Source of the DNA: an uncultured Mediterraneibacter sp.
Lineage (GTDB): Bacteria > Bacillota > Clostridia > Lachnospirales > Lachnospiraceae
Length of the DNA: 64,000 bases
Assembly (NCBI GenBank): GCA_934309345.1
Contig: CAKRDD010000006.1
Span: 62,001 to 126,000 of the forward strand
Direction: 5' to 3'
Under the pieces are notes generated by a model, which saw nothing but the letters and a program-made list of their open reading frames with translations, ran no database searches and was not told the DNA's origin. Made by a program: the position numbers and the translations under genes. Shown piece after piece: positions 41,710 through 50,683 of this stretch (position 1 is its first letter; each line of letters opens with the position of its first letter).

Positions 41710-42162
41710 ATGATGATTTGGAAGATAAAGATGCGTGAAGCATTTCAAACAAAAAGGTCAGCCAGGATCATCGCAGTTCTGACGGGGGCAGTGATTGCAG
41801 TGGCCGCTGCGGGTTATCTCTTTTTTCATAATCCGCACCAGTATCCGCTGCCCTGCCTCTTTCATATTATTACCGGACTGTATTGTCCGGGGTGCGGTGC
41901 CGGGCGGGCAAGCTATTCTATTTTACATGGAAGATTTTATATGGCATTCCGGTATAATCCGATGTATGTGACATTACTCCCGTTTCTTGGTGTGTATATT
42001 GCAGCACGATTGATTGACTGGGTTTTGACCGGTGGTAATCATGTGGATCAGAAGATTAATCAGAAAGTCCTATATGTGGTATTAGTTATAGTGGTGGGGT
42101 TCGGAATCGTGAGAAATATTCCGATTTATCCATTTACATTGCTTGTGCCGGCGGGATATTAA
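41710..42162 (+). CDS. DUF2752 membrane protein
   Basis: About 150 residues with three membrane segments. The DUF2752 signature is FHIITGLYCPGCGAGRASYSILHGRF near residue 55-80, with the two Cys of CPGCG. Such genes often neighbour dispanin or TM2-type genes, as here. GAGCGG precedes the ATG, 11 bases after the previous stop. An in-frame upstream extension to 41632 lies within the dispanin gene. Function unknown. Confidence 0.85.
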   Translation: MMIWKIKMREAFQTKRSARIIAVLTGAVIAVAAAGYLFFHNPHQYPLPCLFHIITGLYCPGCGAGRASYSILHGRFYMAFRYNPMYVTLLPFLGVYIAARLIDWVLTGGNHVDQKINQKVLYVVLVIVVGFGIVRNIPIYPFTLLVPAGY

Positions 42163-42178
42163 AAAATAAAACCAGAGA

Positions 42179-42235
42179 AACGAAGTTCTTTCAGATTCTG
42201 TTTAAATGAGTGACAGAGAAATAACTTCGTTTTTC
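42179..42235 (+). terminator. Rho-independent terminator
   Basis: AACGAAGTT pairs with AACTTCGTT, followed by TTTT. Confidence 0.75.
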
Positions 42236-42282
42236 ATTTTTTGATTTATTAAAAAGCATGACTAGGAAAATTCTCAAGAATA

Positions 42283-42291
42283 TGGTATTAT
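42283..42291 (+). promoter_or_regulatory. Extended -10 promoter of the pyrimidine operon
   Basis: TGGTATTAT with a weak -35. The leader (about 108 nt) has no terminator/antiterminator pair, so I see no PyrR-type attenuator. Confidence 0.5.
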
Positions 42292-42405
42292 GAAAAATGA
42301 TATATTGTGCGTAAAGAAAAGTAACGCGTCAACCTGAAGAAAAGACAGAAGGGTATCATTTATCGTTAGTTCGATGAAAAGTAACAGGATATGGAGGAAT
42401 GAAGA

Positions 42406-43335
42406 ATGATTAATAAACTGGTAGAGAAGATCAAAAAGACAGGTGCACCGATCGTGGTTGGACTCGATCCAATGCTGAACTACATCCCGCAGCACGTACT
42501 TGATAAGGCTTATGCAGAGTATGGTGAGACTCTGGAAGGAGCAGCAGAGGCAGTATGGCAGTTCAATAAGGAGATCGTTGACAAGACTTATGATCTGATT
42601 CCGGCAGTAAAACCACAGATCGCAATGTACGAGCAGTTCGGAATTCCGGGACTGATGGCATTTAAGAAGACAGTAGATTACTGTAAGTCGAAAGACCTTG
42701 TGATCATCGGGGATGTAAAGCGTGGAGATATCGGTTCTACATCTGCTGCTTATGCAACAGCACATCTTGGAAAGATCAAGGTTGGAAGCAAGGAATATAC
42801 ACCATTTGGTGAGGACTTTGCAACAGTGAATCCGTACCTTGGATCTGACGGAGTGAATCCATTTGTTGACGTATGCAAGGAAGAGAAGAAAGGTCTGTTC
42901 ATCCTTGTTAAGACATCCAATCCGTCCAGTGGAGAGTTCCAGGACAGAATCATTGACGGAAGACCGCTTTACGAGTGGGTTGGTGAGAAGGTTGCAGAGT
43001 GGGGAGCTGAATGCATGGGAGATGAGTACAGCTACATCGGAGCTGTTGTAGGAGCTACTTATCCGGAGATGGGTAAAGTATTAAGAGAAATCATGCCGAA
43101 GTCCTACATCCTTGTACCTGGATACGGTGCACAGGGCGGACAGGGAAAAGACCTTGTTCATTTCTTTAACAAAGACGGACTTGGTGCGATCGTAAACTCT
43201 TCTCGTGGAATTATTGCAGCTTACAAACAGGAAGCTTATGCGAAGTTCGGACCGGAGAATTTCGGAGATGCATCAAGAGCAGCAGTTGAAGCAATGGTAG
43301 CTGATATCAGCGGAGCACTTGCAGCGGCAAAATAA
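42406..43335 (+). CDS. pyrF: Orotidine 5'-phosphate decarboxylase
   Basis: 309 residues, the long (group 2) form of OMP decarboxylase, which makes UMP. PIVVGLDPML near residue 13, DLVIIGDVKRGDIGSTSAAYA near 98 (the catalytic Lys/Asp set), and YILVPGYGAQGGQGKD near 225 are diagnostic. GGAGGAATG precedes the ATG. First gene of pyrF-K-D-E; pyrB, pyrI and pyrC are not in the window. Confidence 0.96.
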   Translation: MINKLVEKIKKTGAPIVVGLDPMLNYIPQHVLDKAYAEYGETLEGAAEAVWQFNKEIVDKTYDLIPAVKPQIAMYEQFGIPGLMAFKKTVDYCKSKDLVIIGDVKRGDIGSTSAAYATAHLGKIKVGSKEYTPFGEDFATVNPYLGSDGVNPFVDVCKEEKKGLFILVKTSNPSSGEFQDRIIDGRPLYEWVGEKVAEWGAECMGDEYSYIGAVVGATYPEMGKVLREIMPKSYILVPGYGAQGGQGKDLVHFFNKDGLGAIVNSSRGIIAAYKQEAYAKFGPENFGDASRAAVEAMVADISGALAAAK

Positions 43336-43405
43336 TTTACCATAGAAATTGAGAAATTCGCAGATCGTGTTTCTCATAATTTCAAGAAAGGAATTGCATA
43401 AGTTT

Positions 43406-44188
43406 ATGGCAAAGCAGAAAGAAAATGCTGTAGTATATTCCCAGGAGCAGCTGGCGGATGGAATCTACAGCATGTGGATCAATACAGAGGCAGCAAAGGA
43501 CGCAAAGCCGGGACAGTTTATCTCCATGTATACAACAGATGGAAGTAAATTACTTCCGCGTCCGATCAGTATCTGTGAGATTGATAAAGAGAACGGAAGA
43601 CTTCGTGTTGTTTATCGTGTGACAGGACCGAAGACAGGAACAGAAGAATTTTCTAAGCTGAAAGCAGGAGACATCATTCCGGTGATCGGACCTCTTGGAA
43701 ATGGATTCCCATACGAGAAGGCTGAAGGAAAGAAAGTATTTCTGATGGGCGGAGGAATCGGTGTACCGCCGATCCTTGAACTGGCGAAACAGATGGACTG
43801 CGAGAAGAAACAGATCGTAGTAGGATACCGCGACGCACAGACATTCCTTAAGGAAGAGTTCGAGCAGAACGGAGAACTTTATATTTCCACAGAAGATGGA
43901 AGTGTCGGAACAAAGGGAAATGTTATGGACGCAATCCGTGAAAATGCTCTGAAAGCAGATATGATCTATGCCTGTGGACCGACTCCGATGCTCCGTGCGA
44001 TCAAACAGTACGCAGAAGAGAACGGAATTGAGTGTTATATCTCACTGGAAGAGAGAATGGCATGCGGAATCGGTGCCTGTCTGGCATGTGTATGCAAGTC
44101 CAAAGAGAAAGACGCGCACAGCAATGTAAATAACAAGCGTATCTGTAAGGATGGTCCTGTATTCTTGTCTACGGAGGTGGAAATCTAA
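43406..44188 (+). CDS. pyrK: Dihydroorotate dehydrogenase electron-transfer subunit
   Basis: About 260 residues. The FAD domain (LLPRPISICEID) and NAD domain (MGGGIGVPPILELAKQM) are followed by a 2Fe-2S cluster set CGIGACLACVC with a fourth Cys in RICKDGPVF. It passes electrons from the PyrD flavin to NAD+. An upstream TTG at 43349 is in frame, but the family begins near MAKQKEN. Its stop overlaps pyrD by one base. Confidence 0.94.
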   Translation: MAKQKENAVVYSQEQLADGIYSMWINTEAAKDAKPGQFISMYTTDGSKLLPRPISICEIDKENGRLRVVYRVTGPKTGTEEFSKLKAGDIIPVIGPLGNGFPYEKAEGKKVFLMGGGIGVPPILELAKQMDCEKKQIVVGYRDAQTFLKEEFEQNGELYISTEDGSVGTKGNVMDAIRENALKADMIYACGPTPMLRAIKQYAEENGIECYISLEERMACGIGACLACVCKSKEKDAHSNVNNKRICKDGPVFLSTEVEI

Positions 44189-45090
44189 TGAACATGAGCG
44201 TAAATATTGCCGGAGTAGAATGGAAAAATCCGGTAACAGTTGCATCAGGAACATTTGGCTCGGGAGAAGAATTTTCAGAATTTGTAGACCTGAACCGTCT
44301 TGGAGCAGTGACAACGAAAGGTGTGGCGAACGTACCGTGGGCTGGAAACCCGACTCCGCGTGTGGCAGAGGTTTATGGCGGTATGATGAACGCCATTGGA
44401 CTTCAGAATCCTGGAATCGATCTGTTCTGCGAGAGAGATATTCCATATCTGAAGAATTTTGATACAAAGATCATCGTAAATGTATGTGGACACGCTCCGG
44501 AAGAGTATCTTGCGGTTGTAGAGCGGCTTGCAGACGAACCGATCGATATGATGGAAATCAATATTTCCTGTCCGAACGTCAATGCAGGATTTCTTGCATT
44601 TGGACAGGATGCACATAATGTAGAAAAGCTGACAGCGCAGATTAAGAAGATCGCAAAACAGCCGATCATTATGAAGCTGACACCGAATGTAACAGATATC
44701 ACAGAGATTGCAAAGGCAGCAGAAGCTGGTGGAGCAGATGCAGTGTCTCTGATCAATACACTGACAGGAATGAAGATTGATATCAACAGAAAGACATTTG
44801 CAGTAGCGAATAAGACCGGAGGAGTATCCGGACCGATCGTGAAACCGGTTGCAGTCCGCATGGTTTATCAGGTGGCACAGGCTGTTAACATTCCAATCAT
44901 CGGAATGGGTGGAATTTCCTGTGCAGAAGATGCAATCGAATTTCTTCTTGCAGGTGCAAGTGCAGTGTCTGTAGGAACAGCAAACTTCCACAATCCGGCA
45001 GTGACACTGGAAGTGATTGACGGAATCGAAGCTTATATGAAGAAGAATGGCTTTGAGAATGTAAAAGATATGGTTGGTATTGTAAAATAA
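44188..45090 (+). CDS. pyrD: Dihydroorotate dehydrogenase B, catalytic subunit
   Basis: 300 residues, class 1B. FMN barrel: PVTVASGTFGSGEEF, NISCPNVNAG with the catalytic Cys near residue 130, and IPIIGMGGISCAEDAIEFLLAGASAVSVGTANF for FMN phosphate. It works with PyrK and NAD+. GGAGG precedes the ATG. Confidence 0.96.
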   Translation: MNMSVNIAGVEWKNPVTVASGTFGSGEEFSEFVDLNRLGAVTTKGVANVPWAGNPTPRVAEVYGGMMNAIGLQNPGIDLFCERDIPYLKNFDTKIIVNVCGHAPEEYLAVVERLADEPIDMMEINISCPNVNAGFLAFGQDAHNVEKLTAQIKKIAKQPIIMKLTPNVTDITEIAKAAEAGGADAVSLINTLTGMKIDINRKTFAVANKTGGVSGPIVKPVAVRMVYQVAQAVNIPIIGMGGISCAEDAIEFLLAGASAVSVGTANFHNPAVTLEVIDGIEAYMKKNGFENVKDMVGIVK

Positions 45091-45108
45091 ACCCGGAGGT
45101 AAGATAGA

Positions 45109-45789
45109 ATGGAAAGTTATAAGAAAGAATTTATCGAATTTATGGTAGACTGTGCCGCACTGAAGTTTGGAGATTTTACACTGAAAAGCGGAAGAAAATC
45201 CCCATTTTTCATGAATGCAGGAGCTTATGTGACAGGATCCCAGTTAAAGAAACTTGGTGAGTATTATGCAAGAGCAATCCATGAGACATATGGAGATGAC
45301 TTTGATGTACTGTTTGGACCAGCTTATAAAGGAATCCCGCTCGGAGTTGTAACAGCAATCGCATACAGTGAATTATATGGAAAAGAAGTACGTTACTGCT
45401 CAGACCGTAAGGAAGAGAAAGATCATGGCGCAGATAAGGGAAGTTTTCTTGGAAGCAAGCTGAAAGACGGAGACCGCGTGATCATGATCGAGGATGTTAC
45501 AACATCCGGTAAATCTATGGAAGAGACAGTTCCGAAGGTAAAAGGTGCTGCTGATGTTACAATCGTTGGACTTATGGTATCCTTAAACCGCATGGAAGTA
45601 GGAAAAGGCGGAGAGAAGTGCGCACTTGACGAAGTGAAAGATCTCTATGGATTTGAGACAGCAGCAATCGTTACAATGGAAGATGTTGTAGAGTGTCTTT
45701 ACAACAAGGAATGTGACGGAAAAGTAGTGATCGATGATGAATTAAAAGCAGCGATCGATGCATATTATGAGAAATATGGAGCAAAATAA
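45109..45789 (+). CDS. pyrE: Orotate phosphoribosyltransferase
   Basis: 226 residues. GPAYKGIPLGVVTA and the PRPP loop VIMIEDVTTSGKSMEETV are conserved; KLKSGRKSPFF binds orotate. GGAGG precedes the ATG, 18 bases after pyrD. It completes orotate-to-UMP together with PyrF. Confidence 0.96.
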   Translation: MESYKKEFIEFMVDCAALKFGDFTLKSGRKSPFFMNAGAYVTGSQLKKLGEYYARAIHETYGDDFDVLFGPAYKGIPLGVVTAIAYSELYGKEVRYCSDRKEEKDHGADKGSFLGSKLKDGDRVIMIEDVTTSGKSMEETVPKVKGAADVTIVGLMVSLNRMEVGKGGEKCALDEVKDLYGFETAAIVTMEDVVECLYNKECDGKVVIDDELKAAIDAYYEKYGAK

Positions 45790-45803
45790 GGAGGCCTGGT
45801 GTT

Positions 45804-45953
45804 TTGGAAAAAGCGTATCGTGTAATGAGAAACAGCGGAGCAGGTAGCATTGCAATTGGAATTATCCTGCTTGTTACAGGAGTTACGGTAGGAATTATTT
45901 CTATTATCAATGGAGCCAGCCTGTTAAAACATAAAAATAGTATAACATTTTAA
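45804..45953 (+). CDS. 49-residue membrane protein downstream of pyrE
   Basis: It starts at TTG after AAGGAGG at 45788 with nine-base spacing. MEKAYRVMRNSGAGS leads into one long hydrophobic stretch (IAIGIILLVTGVTVGIISIINGASLL) and a basic tail KHKNSITF. It lies 14 bases after pyrE, before the operon terminator, so it is expressed with the pyrimidine genes. Function unknown. Confidence 0.65.
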   Translation: MEKAYRVMRNSGAGSIAIGIILLVTGVTVGIISIINGASLLKHKNSITF

Positions 45954-45956
45954 AAG

Positions 45957-46029
45957 GAAAGTCCCCTCGTAGCTTGTTCATTGTGAGTAGTTACGTCCGA
46001 AGTGAACCGGCAGAGGGGACTTTCTTTTT
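45957..46029 (+). terminator. Terminator of the pyrimidine operon
   Basis: GAAAGTCCCCTC pairs with GAGGGGACTTTC across a structured loop, followed by TTTTT. Confidence 0.88.
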
Positions 46030-46047
46030 CTGTGAAGGTGTAAGAAA

Positions 46048-46527
46048 TTGACAAAAAAAGAAGCGAAGAGAGTCAGGACGCTTGGAAAGATCCTGTTTAT
46101 ATTATATATTATCTTCCTTGTATACTTTCTGTTCTTATCAGACTGGTACGGCAGGGAAGGCGTAATGGATGAATACCATTACAATCTGGAGCTATTCAAA
46201 GAGATTAAGAGATTTATTAAATACAGACATCAGCTGGGAACGTTTGCGGTGTTCTCAAATTTATTTGGAAATATTCTGATTTTCATGCCGGTTGGTTACT
46301 TTTCTGCAATGGCAGGGAAAAGAAGAAGCTTTTTTAAAACGTTATTTTGGAGTTTTTGTCTGACTCTTTGTGTAGAGTTGATGCAGCTGATCACGAAAGT
46401 GGGATGCTTTGATGTGGACGATATTCTGCTGAATACAATCGGCGGTGTACTTGGATATATAGTTTTTGTAGTTTGTAATCTACTAAGGAGAAGAAATGAA
46501 CGGAAAAAAAGAAAAGAAAAACGATGA
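46048..46527 (+). CDS. VanZ-family membrane protein
   Basis: 159 residues with four to five membrane segments. The VanZ hallmarks are NLFGNILIFMPVGYF near 72 and VELMQLITKVGCFDVDDILLNTIGG near 110. TTG start after GAAGGTG. In glycopeptide clusters VanZ gives teicoplanin tolerance, but as a lone gene its role is unclear. The basic C-terminus overlaps the next gene by 32 bases. Confidence 0.88.
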   Translation: MTKKEAKRVRTLGKILFILYIIFLVYFLFLSDWYGREGVMDEYHYNLELFKEIKRFIKYRHQLGTFAVFSNLFGNILIFMPVGYFSAMAGKRRSFFKTLFWSFCLTLCVELMQLITKVGCFDVDDILLNTIGGVLGYIVFVVCNLLRRRNERKKRKEKR

Positions 46528-46885
46528 AAGAGAAAAAAAACAGAAGAAAGAAAAGGAACGAAAGAATAATCAATCAAAGAAATATGGGAAAGCAGCTTAT
46601 CTGCAGTCAAGAAGAGGTGTAATCTCCTGCTGGTTGACCGGATGGTCACTTGCTATCTTGCTGGGATGTGTCGGATATGCATTCCTGACGAGAGGAAAGG
46701 CAGCCGGAATTGTCGGAGGGATTGCAATCCTTTCTTTAGTACTTGATATATATGGAATCTGGAATGCGATAGAAGGATTTGAAGAGCAGGATAGAAAATA
46801 TCTTTCCTGTAAATGTGGAATCGGGATCGGTGTTGTGCAGATCTTGTGCTTCCTTGGAATTTTTGTTGGAGGTCTGAGCTTATGA
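46496..46885 (+). CDS. DUF6142-like small membrane protein
   Basis: 129 residues. The first 40 are Lys/Glu-rich (KKEKKNDEREKKQKKEK) and hydrophilic. Three membrane segments follow from residue 42 (VISCWLTGWSLAILLGCVGY). The C-terminal part with YGIWNAIEGFEEQDRKY resembles the DUF6142 family. It overlaps vanZ at the start and the M29 peptidase by four bases at the end, so the three genes form one translational unit. Confidence 0.72.
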   Translation: MNGKKEKKNDEREKKQKKEKERKNNQSKKYGKAAYLQSRRGVISCWLTGWSLAILLGCVGYAFLTRGKAAGIVGGIAILSLVLDIYGIWNAIEGFEEQDRKYLSCKCGIGIGVVQILCFLGIFVGGLSL

Positions 46886-48987
46886 TCGGAAAGTTAAGTG
46901 AGTTACAGAAGGAGAAAAATGAACAGTGCACACAGCGTCATGAACTGGCAGTTGAGCGTCTGCGGACGATCGTGACAGAAGAAACAGTGGATGCAGCATA
47001 TATTTCTTATTTTCAGGATTGCACTTTGTTTTTGCTTGAATTAGAGAATACACGAAGAAAGATAGAAGATGGGATCTGGGACAGCTTAAGTCTTGGGGAG
47101 AAGCGCAGTCTGAATGGGATTCTTTATAGTGATATTATAGGAGAGAAATATCAGACAAGTTATGCCAATCAGGACTATGTCTGTGAGAAATTCGGGCAGG
47201 AGATGGGACAGCTTTTAAGTTTGTTGTATACGGAAATCAGAGCAGGAATCCCGTATGTGTTTGAACAGCGCAAGGATTATCTGACGATTCTCTATGAGTT
47301 GTTTCTTGAAGTCTATACCTGTTTTGAAGGAATGAGTGAGGAAGAGAATCCAGTTCCAAAGCCAGAGCAGATTAAGGAAATTCTGTATTGGTATGCGAGT
47401 GATTATTGCGATGTGTTCTATGCAGACCGGATCCGTGAACAGATGGATCCTTCAGCAGATTTTGCTGTACAGATCATTGAGAATGCAGATCTTGATAAAG
47501 ATGATTATCTTTATGAATTTGGTGAATACATTTCCAGGAATGAACTTGGAACAGCTCATCATCTGAGAAATCTGCCGCAGGAGACATTGCAGAAGATGGC
47601 AGATGTATATACGGAAGGATATCGGATTGGTTTTATTAATACTGGAAAAGATCTGTCAAAGAAATCGATTGTAAATATCCGTTACAGCCTTGGGTTTGAA
47701 AAGGTGATCCGCCTTGCGATCGAGAACTTCCGTAAGATGGGATTAAAGCCGGTTATTTACCGTGCAGCCTCCAGCGTGATCACAAAGAGAGAGCACCACA
47801 AGATTGGATATTACGGTGCGATCGCGAATCAGCAGTATGAGTATGATCACAGACAGGATCAGGCACTCTTTATGGATAAACGTTATGTGGAACGTAAGCT
47901 TGAGGTGATGAAAACTGTCTTTGAGCAGAATAAAGAGATGGCAGCAGGAGTTGCAGGACCGGCGGTTATGGAAATCTTTGGTGAGACACCATTTTCACCG
48001 GAAGCAAAAACGATGGCACCGGCATATGATGAGGCGCAGAGAGAGCTGGATCTTCTCTTTAGCAGCAGATCAGGACAGATCACGAATGAGTATATCAAGG
48101 GCGAGGAGAGAAGCTTCACGATTGTCGCTTATCCGGTACCGGAGATTGGAGCAGACTATGCAAAGATCTTTGATGAAGTGATCAAGATCAATACATTAGA
48201 TGCAAAGCTTTACGAAAAAGTGCAGCAGACAATGATCGATGCGCTGGACCAGGGGACTTGTGTACATGTAAGAGGTAAAGGAGAAAACCAGACAGATATT
48301 ACAGTGCAGTTATATCATCTGAAAGACGCGCAGAAAGAAACAATTTTCGAAAACTGTGTGGCAGATGTGAATATTCCTGTCGGAGAAGTATTCACTTCAC
48401 CGGTTTTGGAAGGAACGAACGGCATACTTCATGTGAGCAAGGTATATCTGGACGGGCTTCAGTATGAGAATCTGAAGCTGACATTTCAGGATGGAAAGAT
48501 CACCGACTATACATGTACGAACTTTGAGGATGAAGCGCAGAATAAGAAATACATTTATGATAATGTATTGAAAAATCATGAGACTCTTCCGCTTGGTGAG
48601 TTCGCAATTGGAACAAATACAACTGCATATGTGGCAGCGAAGAAATTTAATATAGAAGACAAGATGCCGATTCTGATCGCAGAGAAGACAGGACCGCATT
48701 TTGCAGTAGGAGATACATGCTATTCCTGGAGCGAGGAAATCAGAGTCTACAATCCAAACGGAAAGGAAATTGTGGCGAAAGATAATTCCTGTTCTCTTCT
48801 TCGTAAGGAAGATGTATCAAAAGCATACTTTAACTGTCATACAGATATAACCGTGCCTTATAAAGAGTTAGAAGAAATAAGTGTAGTGACAAACGAGGGA
48901 AAAGACATTATACTATTAAAGGACGGAAGATTCGTATTGCCGGGAACAGAGGTACTTAATGAGCCTTTGGACGAAGCGGGATTTTAA
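46882..48987 (+). CDS. M29-family (AmpS-like) aminopeptidase
   Basis: About 701 residues. The C-terminal 380 residues match M29 metallo-aminopeptidases: PVGEVFTSPVLEGTNG (ligand Glu), LGEFAIGTNT (second Glu), EKTGPHFAVGDTCYSW (His), and YFNCHTDITV (His and Asp). The N-terminal 300 residues are helical and not part of standard M29 (about 410 residues), so this is an enlarged form. GGAGG precedes ATG 46882, which overlaps the previous stop as ATGA. It cleaves N-terminal residues of peptides in the cytosol. Confidence 0.88.
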   Translation: MIGKLSELQKEKNEQCTQRHELAVERLRTIVTEETVDAAYISYFQDCTLFLLELENTRRKIEDGIWDSLSLGEKRSLNGILYSDIIGEKYQTSYANQDYVCEKFGQEMGQLLSLLYTEIRAGIPYVFEQRKDYLTILYELFLEVYTCFEGMSEEENPVPKPEQIKEILYWYASDYCDVFYADRIREQMDPSADFAVQIIENADLDKDDYLYEFGEYISRNELGTAHHLRNLPQETLQKMADVYTEGYRIGFINTGKDLSKKSIVNIRYSLGFEKVIRLAIENFRKMGLKPVIYRAASSVITKREHHKIGYYGAIANQQYEYDHRQDQALFMDKRYVERKLEVMKTVFEQNKEMAAGVAGPAVMEIFGETPFSPEAKTMAPAYDEAQRELDLLFSSRSGQITNEYIKGEERSFTIVAYPVPEIGADYAKIFDEVIKINTLDAKLYEKVQQTMIDALDQGTCVHVRGKGENQTDITVQLYHLKDAQKETIFENCVADVNIPVGEVFTSPVLEGTNGILHVSKVYLDGLQYENLKLTFQDGKITDYTCTNFEDEAQNKKYIYDNVLKNHETLPLGEFAIGTNTTAYVAAKKFNIEDKMPILIAEKTGPHFAVGDTCYSWSEEIRVYNPNGKEIVAKDNSCSLLRKEDVSKAYFNCHTDITVPYKELEEISVVTNEGKDIILLKDGRFVLPGTEVLNEPLDEAGF

Positions 48988-49112
48988 GGAAATCCTGTAG
49001 GCGATTGGATAGTTAATAGATGATTAAATGGAATCTTTCATAAGTATGGATAATAAATAAACAAAGTTTTCCAAAGATTGGAAAACGGTATACCACTGAA
49101 GGAGGAAATGAT

Positions 49113-49625
49113 ATGCCAAAAGTAGGAATTGTCATGGGCAGCGACTCAGATCTGAAGGTGATGAGTAAGGCAGCAGCCACACTGGAGAAGTTTGGAATCG
49201 ATTATGAGATGACGATCATTTCAGCACACCGTATGCCGGATGTCTTTTTTGACTGGGCAAAGGCAGCTGAAGGAAAGGGAATCAAAGTAATTATTGCAGG
49301 AGCAGGTATGGCAGCACATCTGCCGGGAATGTGCGCAGCACTTTTCCCAATGCCGGTAATTGGTATCCCAATGTCAGGAAAGAATCTGGAGGGTATGGAC
49401 GCACTTTATTCAATCGTTCAGATGCCACCTGGAATCCCGGTTGCTACAGTTGCAATCGACGGCGGTATGAATGCGGCAATTCTTGCAGCAAAGATGCTTG
49501 CAATGTCAGATCCGGAGCTTTTAGAGAAACTGAAAGCTTATTCTGCAGAGATGAAAGATACGGTACAGGCAAAAGCAGACAGACTTGCAGAAGTTGGTTA
49601 TGAGGAATATCTCAACAATAAATAA
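49113..49625 (+). CDS. purE: N5-carboxyaminoimidazole ribonucleotide mutase
   Basis: 170 residues, class I PurE. GIVMGSDSDLKVM, ISAHRMPD with the catalytic His, and IAGAGMAAHLPGM are fully conserved. GGAGG precedes the ATG. In the 125-base gap before it I see a small hairpin (GTTTTCC at 49066 with GGAAAAC at 49080) but no purine riboswitch. First gene of purE-M-N-D. Confidence 0.96.
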   Translation: MPKVGIVMGSDSDLKVMSKAAATLEKFGIDYEMTIISAHRMPDVFFDWAKAAEGKGIKVIIAGAGMAAHLPGMCAALFPMPVIGIPMSGKNLEGMDALYSIVQMPPGIPVATVAIDGGMNAAILAAKMLAMSDPELLEKLKAYSAEMKDTVQAKADRLAEVGYEEYLNNK

Positions 49626-49657
49626 ATATTACGATTCGAAAGAAAAGGAGATTTACG

Positions 49658-50683
49658 ATGGATTACAAGACATCAGGTGTAGATATTGAAGCCGGTTACA
49701 AATCAGTGGAATTAATGAAAGAATATGTAAAAGAGACAATGCGCGCAGAAGTTCTCGGAGGACTTGGCGGATTCTCAGGAGCTTTCTCTCTTGCGAAGAT
49801 CAAAGAGATGGAAGAGCCTGTTCTTCTTTCCGGTACAGACGGATGCGGAACAAAGGTAAAACTTGCTATGGTAATGGATAAGCATGACACAATCGGAATC
49901 GATGCGGTTGCTATGTGCGTGAACGATATCGCATGTGCAGGTGGAGAGCCACTCTTCTTCCTGGATTACATTGCATGTGGAAAGAACTATCCGGAGAAGA
50001 TCGCAGAGATCGTAAAAGGTGTTGCAGAAGGATGTAAGCAGTCTGATGCAGCTCTGATTGGTGGAGAGACAGCAGAGCATCCGGGGCTTATGCCGGAAGA
50101 TGATTATGATCTTGCAGGATTCGCAGTTGGTGTTTGTGATAAGAAAGAAATGATCACAGGAGAGAATCTTGCAGCCGGAGATGTTCTGATCGGAATGGCT
50201 TCTACAGGTGTTCACAGCAACGGATTTTCACTTGTAAGAAAAGTATTTGATATTACAAAAGAATCTTTAGATACTTATTATGATGATCTTGGAACTACTC
50301 TTGGAGAGGCACTTCTTGCTCCGACAAGAATCTATGTAAAAGCACTTAAAAGCATCAAAAATGCAGGTGTTACAGTAAAAGCATGCAGCCATATCACAGG
50401 TGGCGGATTCTATGAGAACATTCCGCGTATGCTCAAAGAAGGAACTCATGCAGTTGTAGAAAAAGACAGCTACCCGATTCCACCAATCTTTGCAAAACTT
50501 GCAAAAGAGGGCGAAATCGAAGAGCAGATGATGTACAACACATTCAACATGGGACTTGGAATGGTTCTCGCTGTTGATCCGGCAGACGTTGATAAGACAA
50601 TGGATGCAATTCGTGAAGCAGGAGATCAGCCATATGTAGTCGGCAAGATCGAGGCTGGCGAAAAGGGAGTGACTTTATGTTAA
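49658..50683 (+). CDS. purM: Phosphoribosylformylglycinamidine cyclo-ligase
   Basis: 341 residues, the AIR synthetase fold. The opening YKTSGVDIEAGYKSVELMK, GTDGCGTKVKLA, AMCVNDIACAGGEPLFFLDY and GGETAEHPG are diagnostic. It closes FGAM to AIR with ATP. AAAGGAG precedes the ATG. It overlaps purN by seven bases. Confidence 0.97.
   Translation: MDYKTSGVDIEAGYKSVELMKEYVKETMRAEVLGGLGGFSGAFSLAKIKEMEEPVLLSGTDGCGTKVKLAMVMDKHDTIGIDAVAMCVNDIACAGGEPLFFLDYIACGKNYPEKIAEIVKGVAEGCKQSDAALIGGETAEHPGLMPEDDYDLAGFAVGVCDKKEMITGENLAAGDVLIGMASTGVHSNGFSLVRKVFDITKESLDTYYDDLGTTLGEALLAPTRIYVKALKSIKNAGVTVKACSHITGGGFYENIPRMLKEGTHAVVEKDSYPIPPIFAKLAKEGEIEEQMMYNTFNMGLGMVLAVDPADVDKTMDAIREAGDQPYVVGKIEAGEKGVTLC

Noticed and set aside
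42292..42405. PyrR-dependent attenuator before pyrF
   Set aside because: No terminator/antiterminator pair or PyrR-binding consensus can be found in the leader.
44275..44991. A 238-codon minus-strand open frame opposite pyrD
   Set aside because: Antisense to a highly conserved enzyme; Cys/His/Ile-rich composition without any domain.
46048..46527. Part of a vancomycin-resistance cluster together with the VanY-type gene at 18798
   Set aside because: The two genes are 27 kb apart, and no vanH, vanA, vanX, vanR or vanS homologue is present.
48988..49112. Purine riboswitch before purE
   Set aside because: Only a small hairpin is seen; the conserved purine-aptamer core and a terminator switch are absent.
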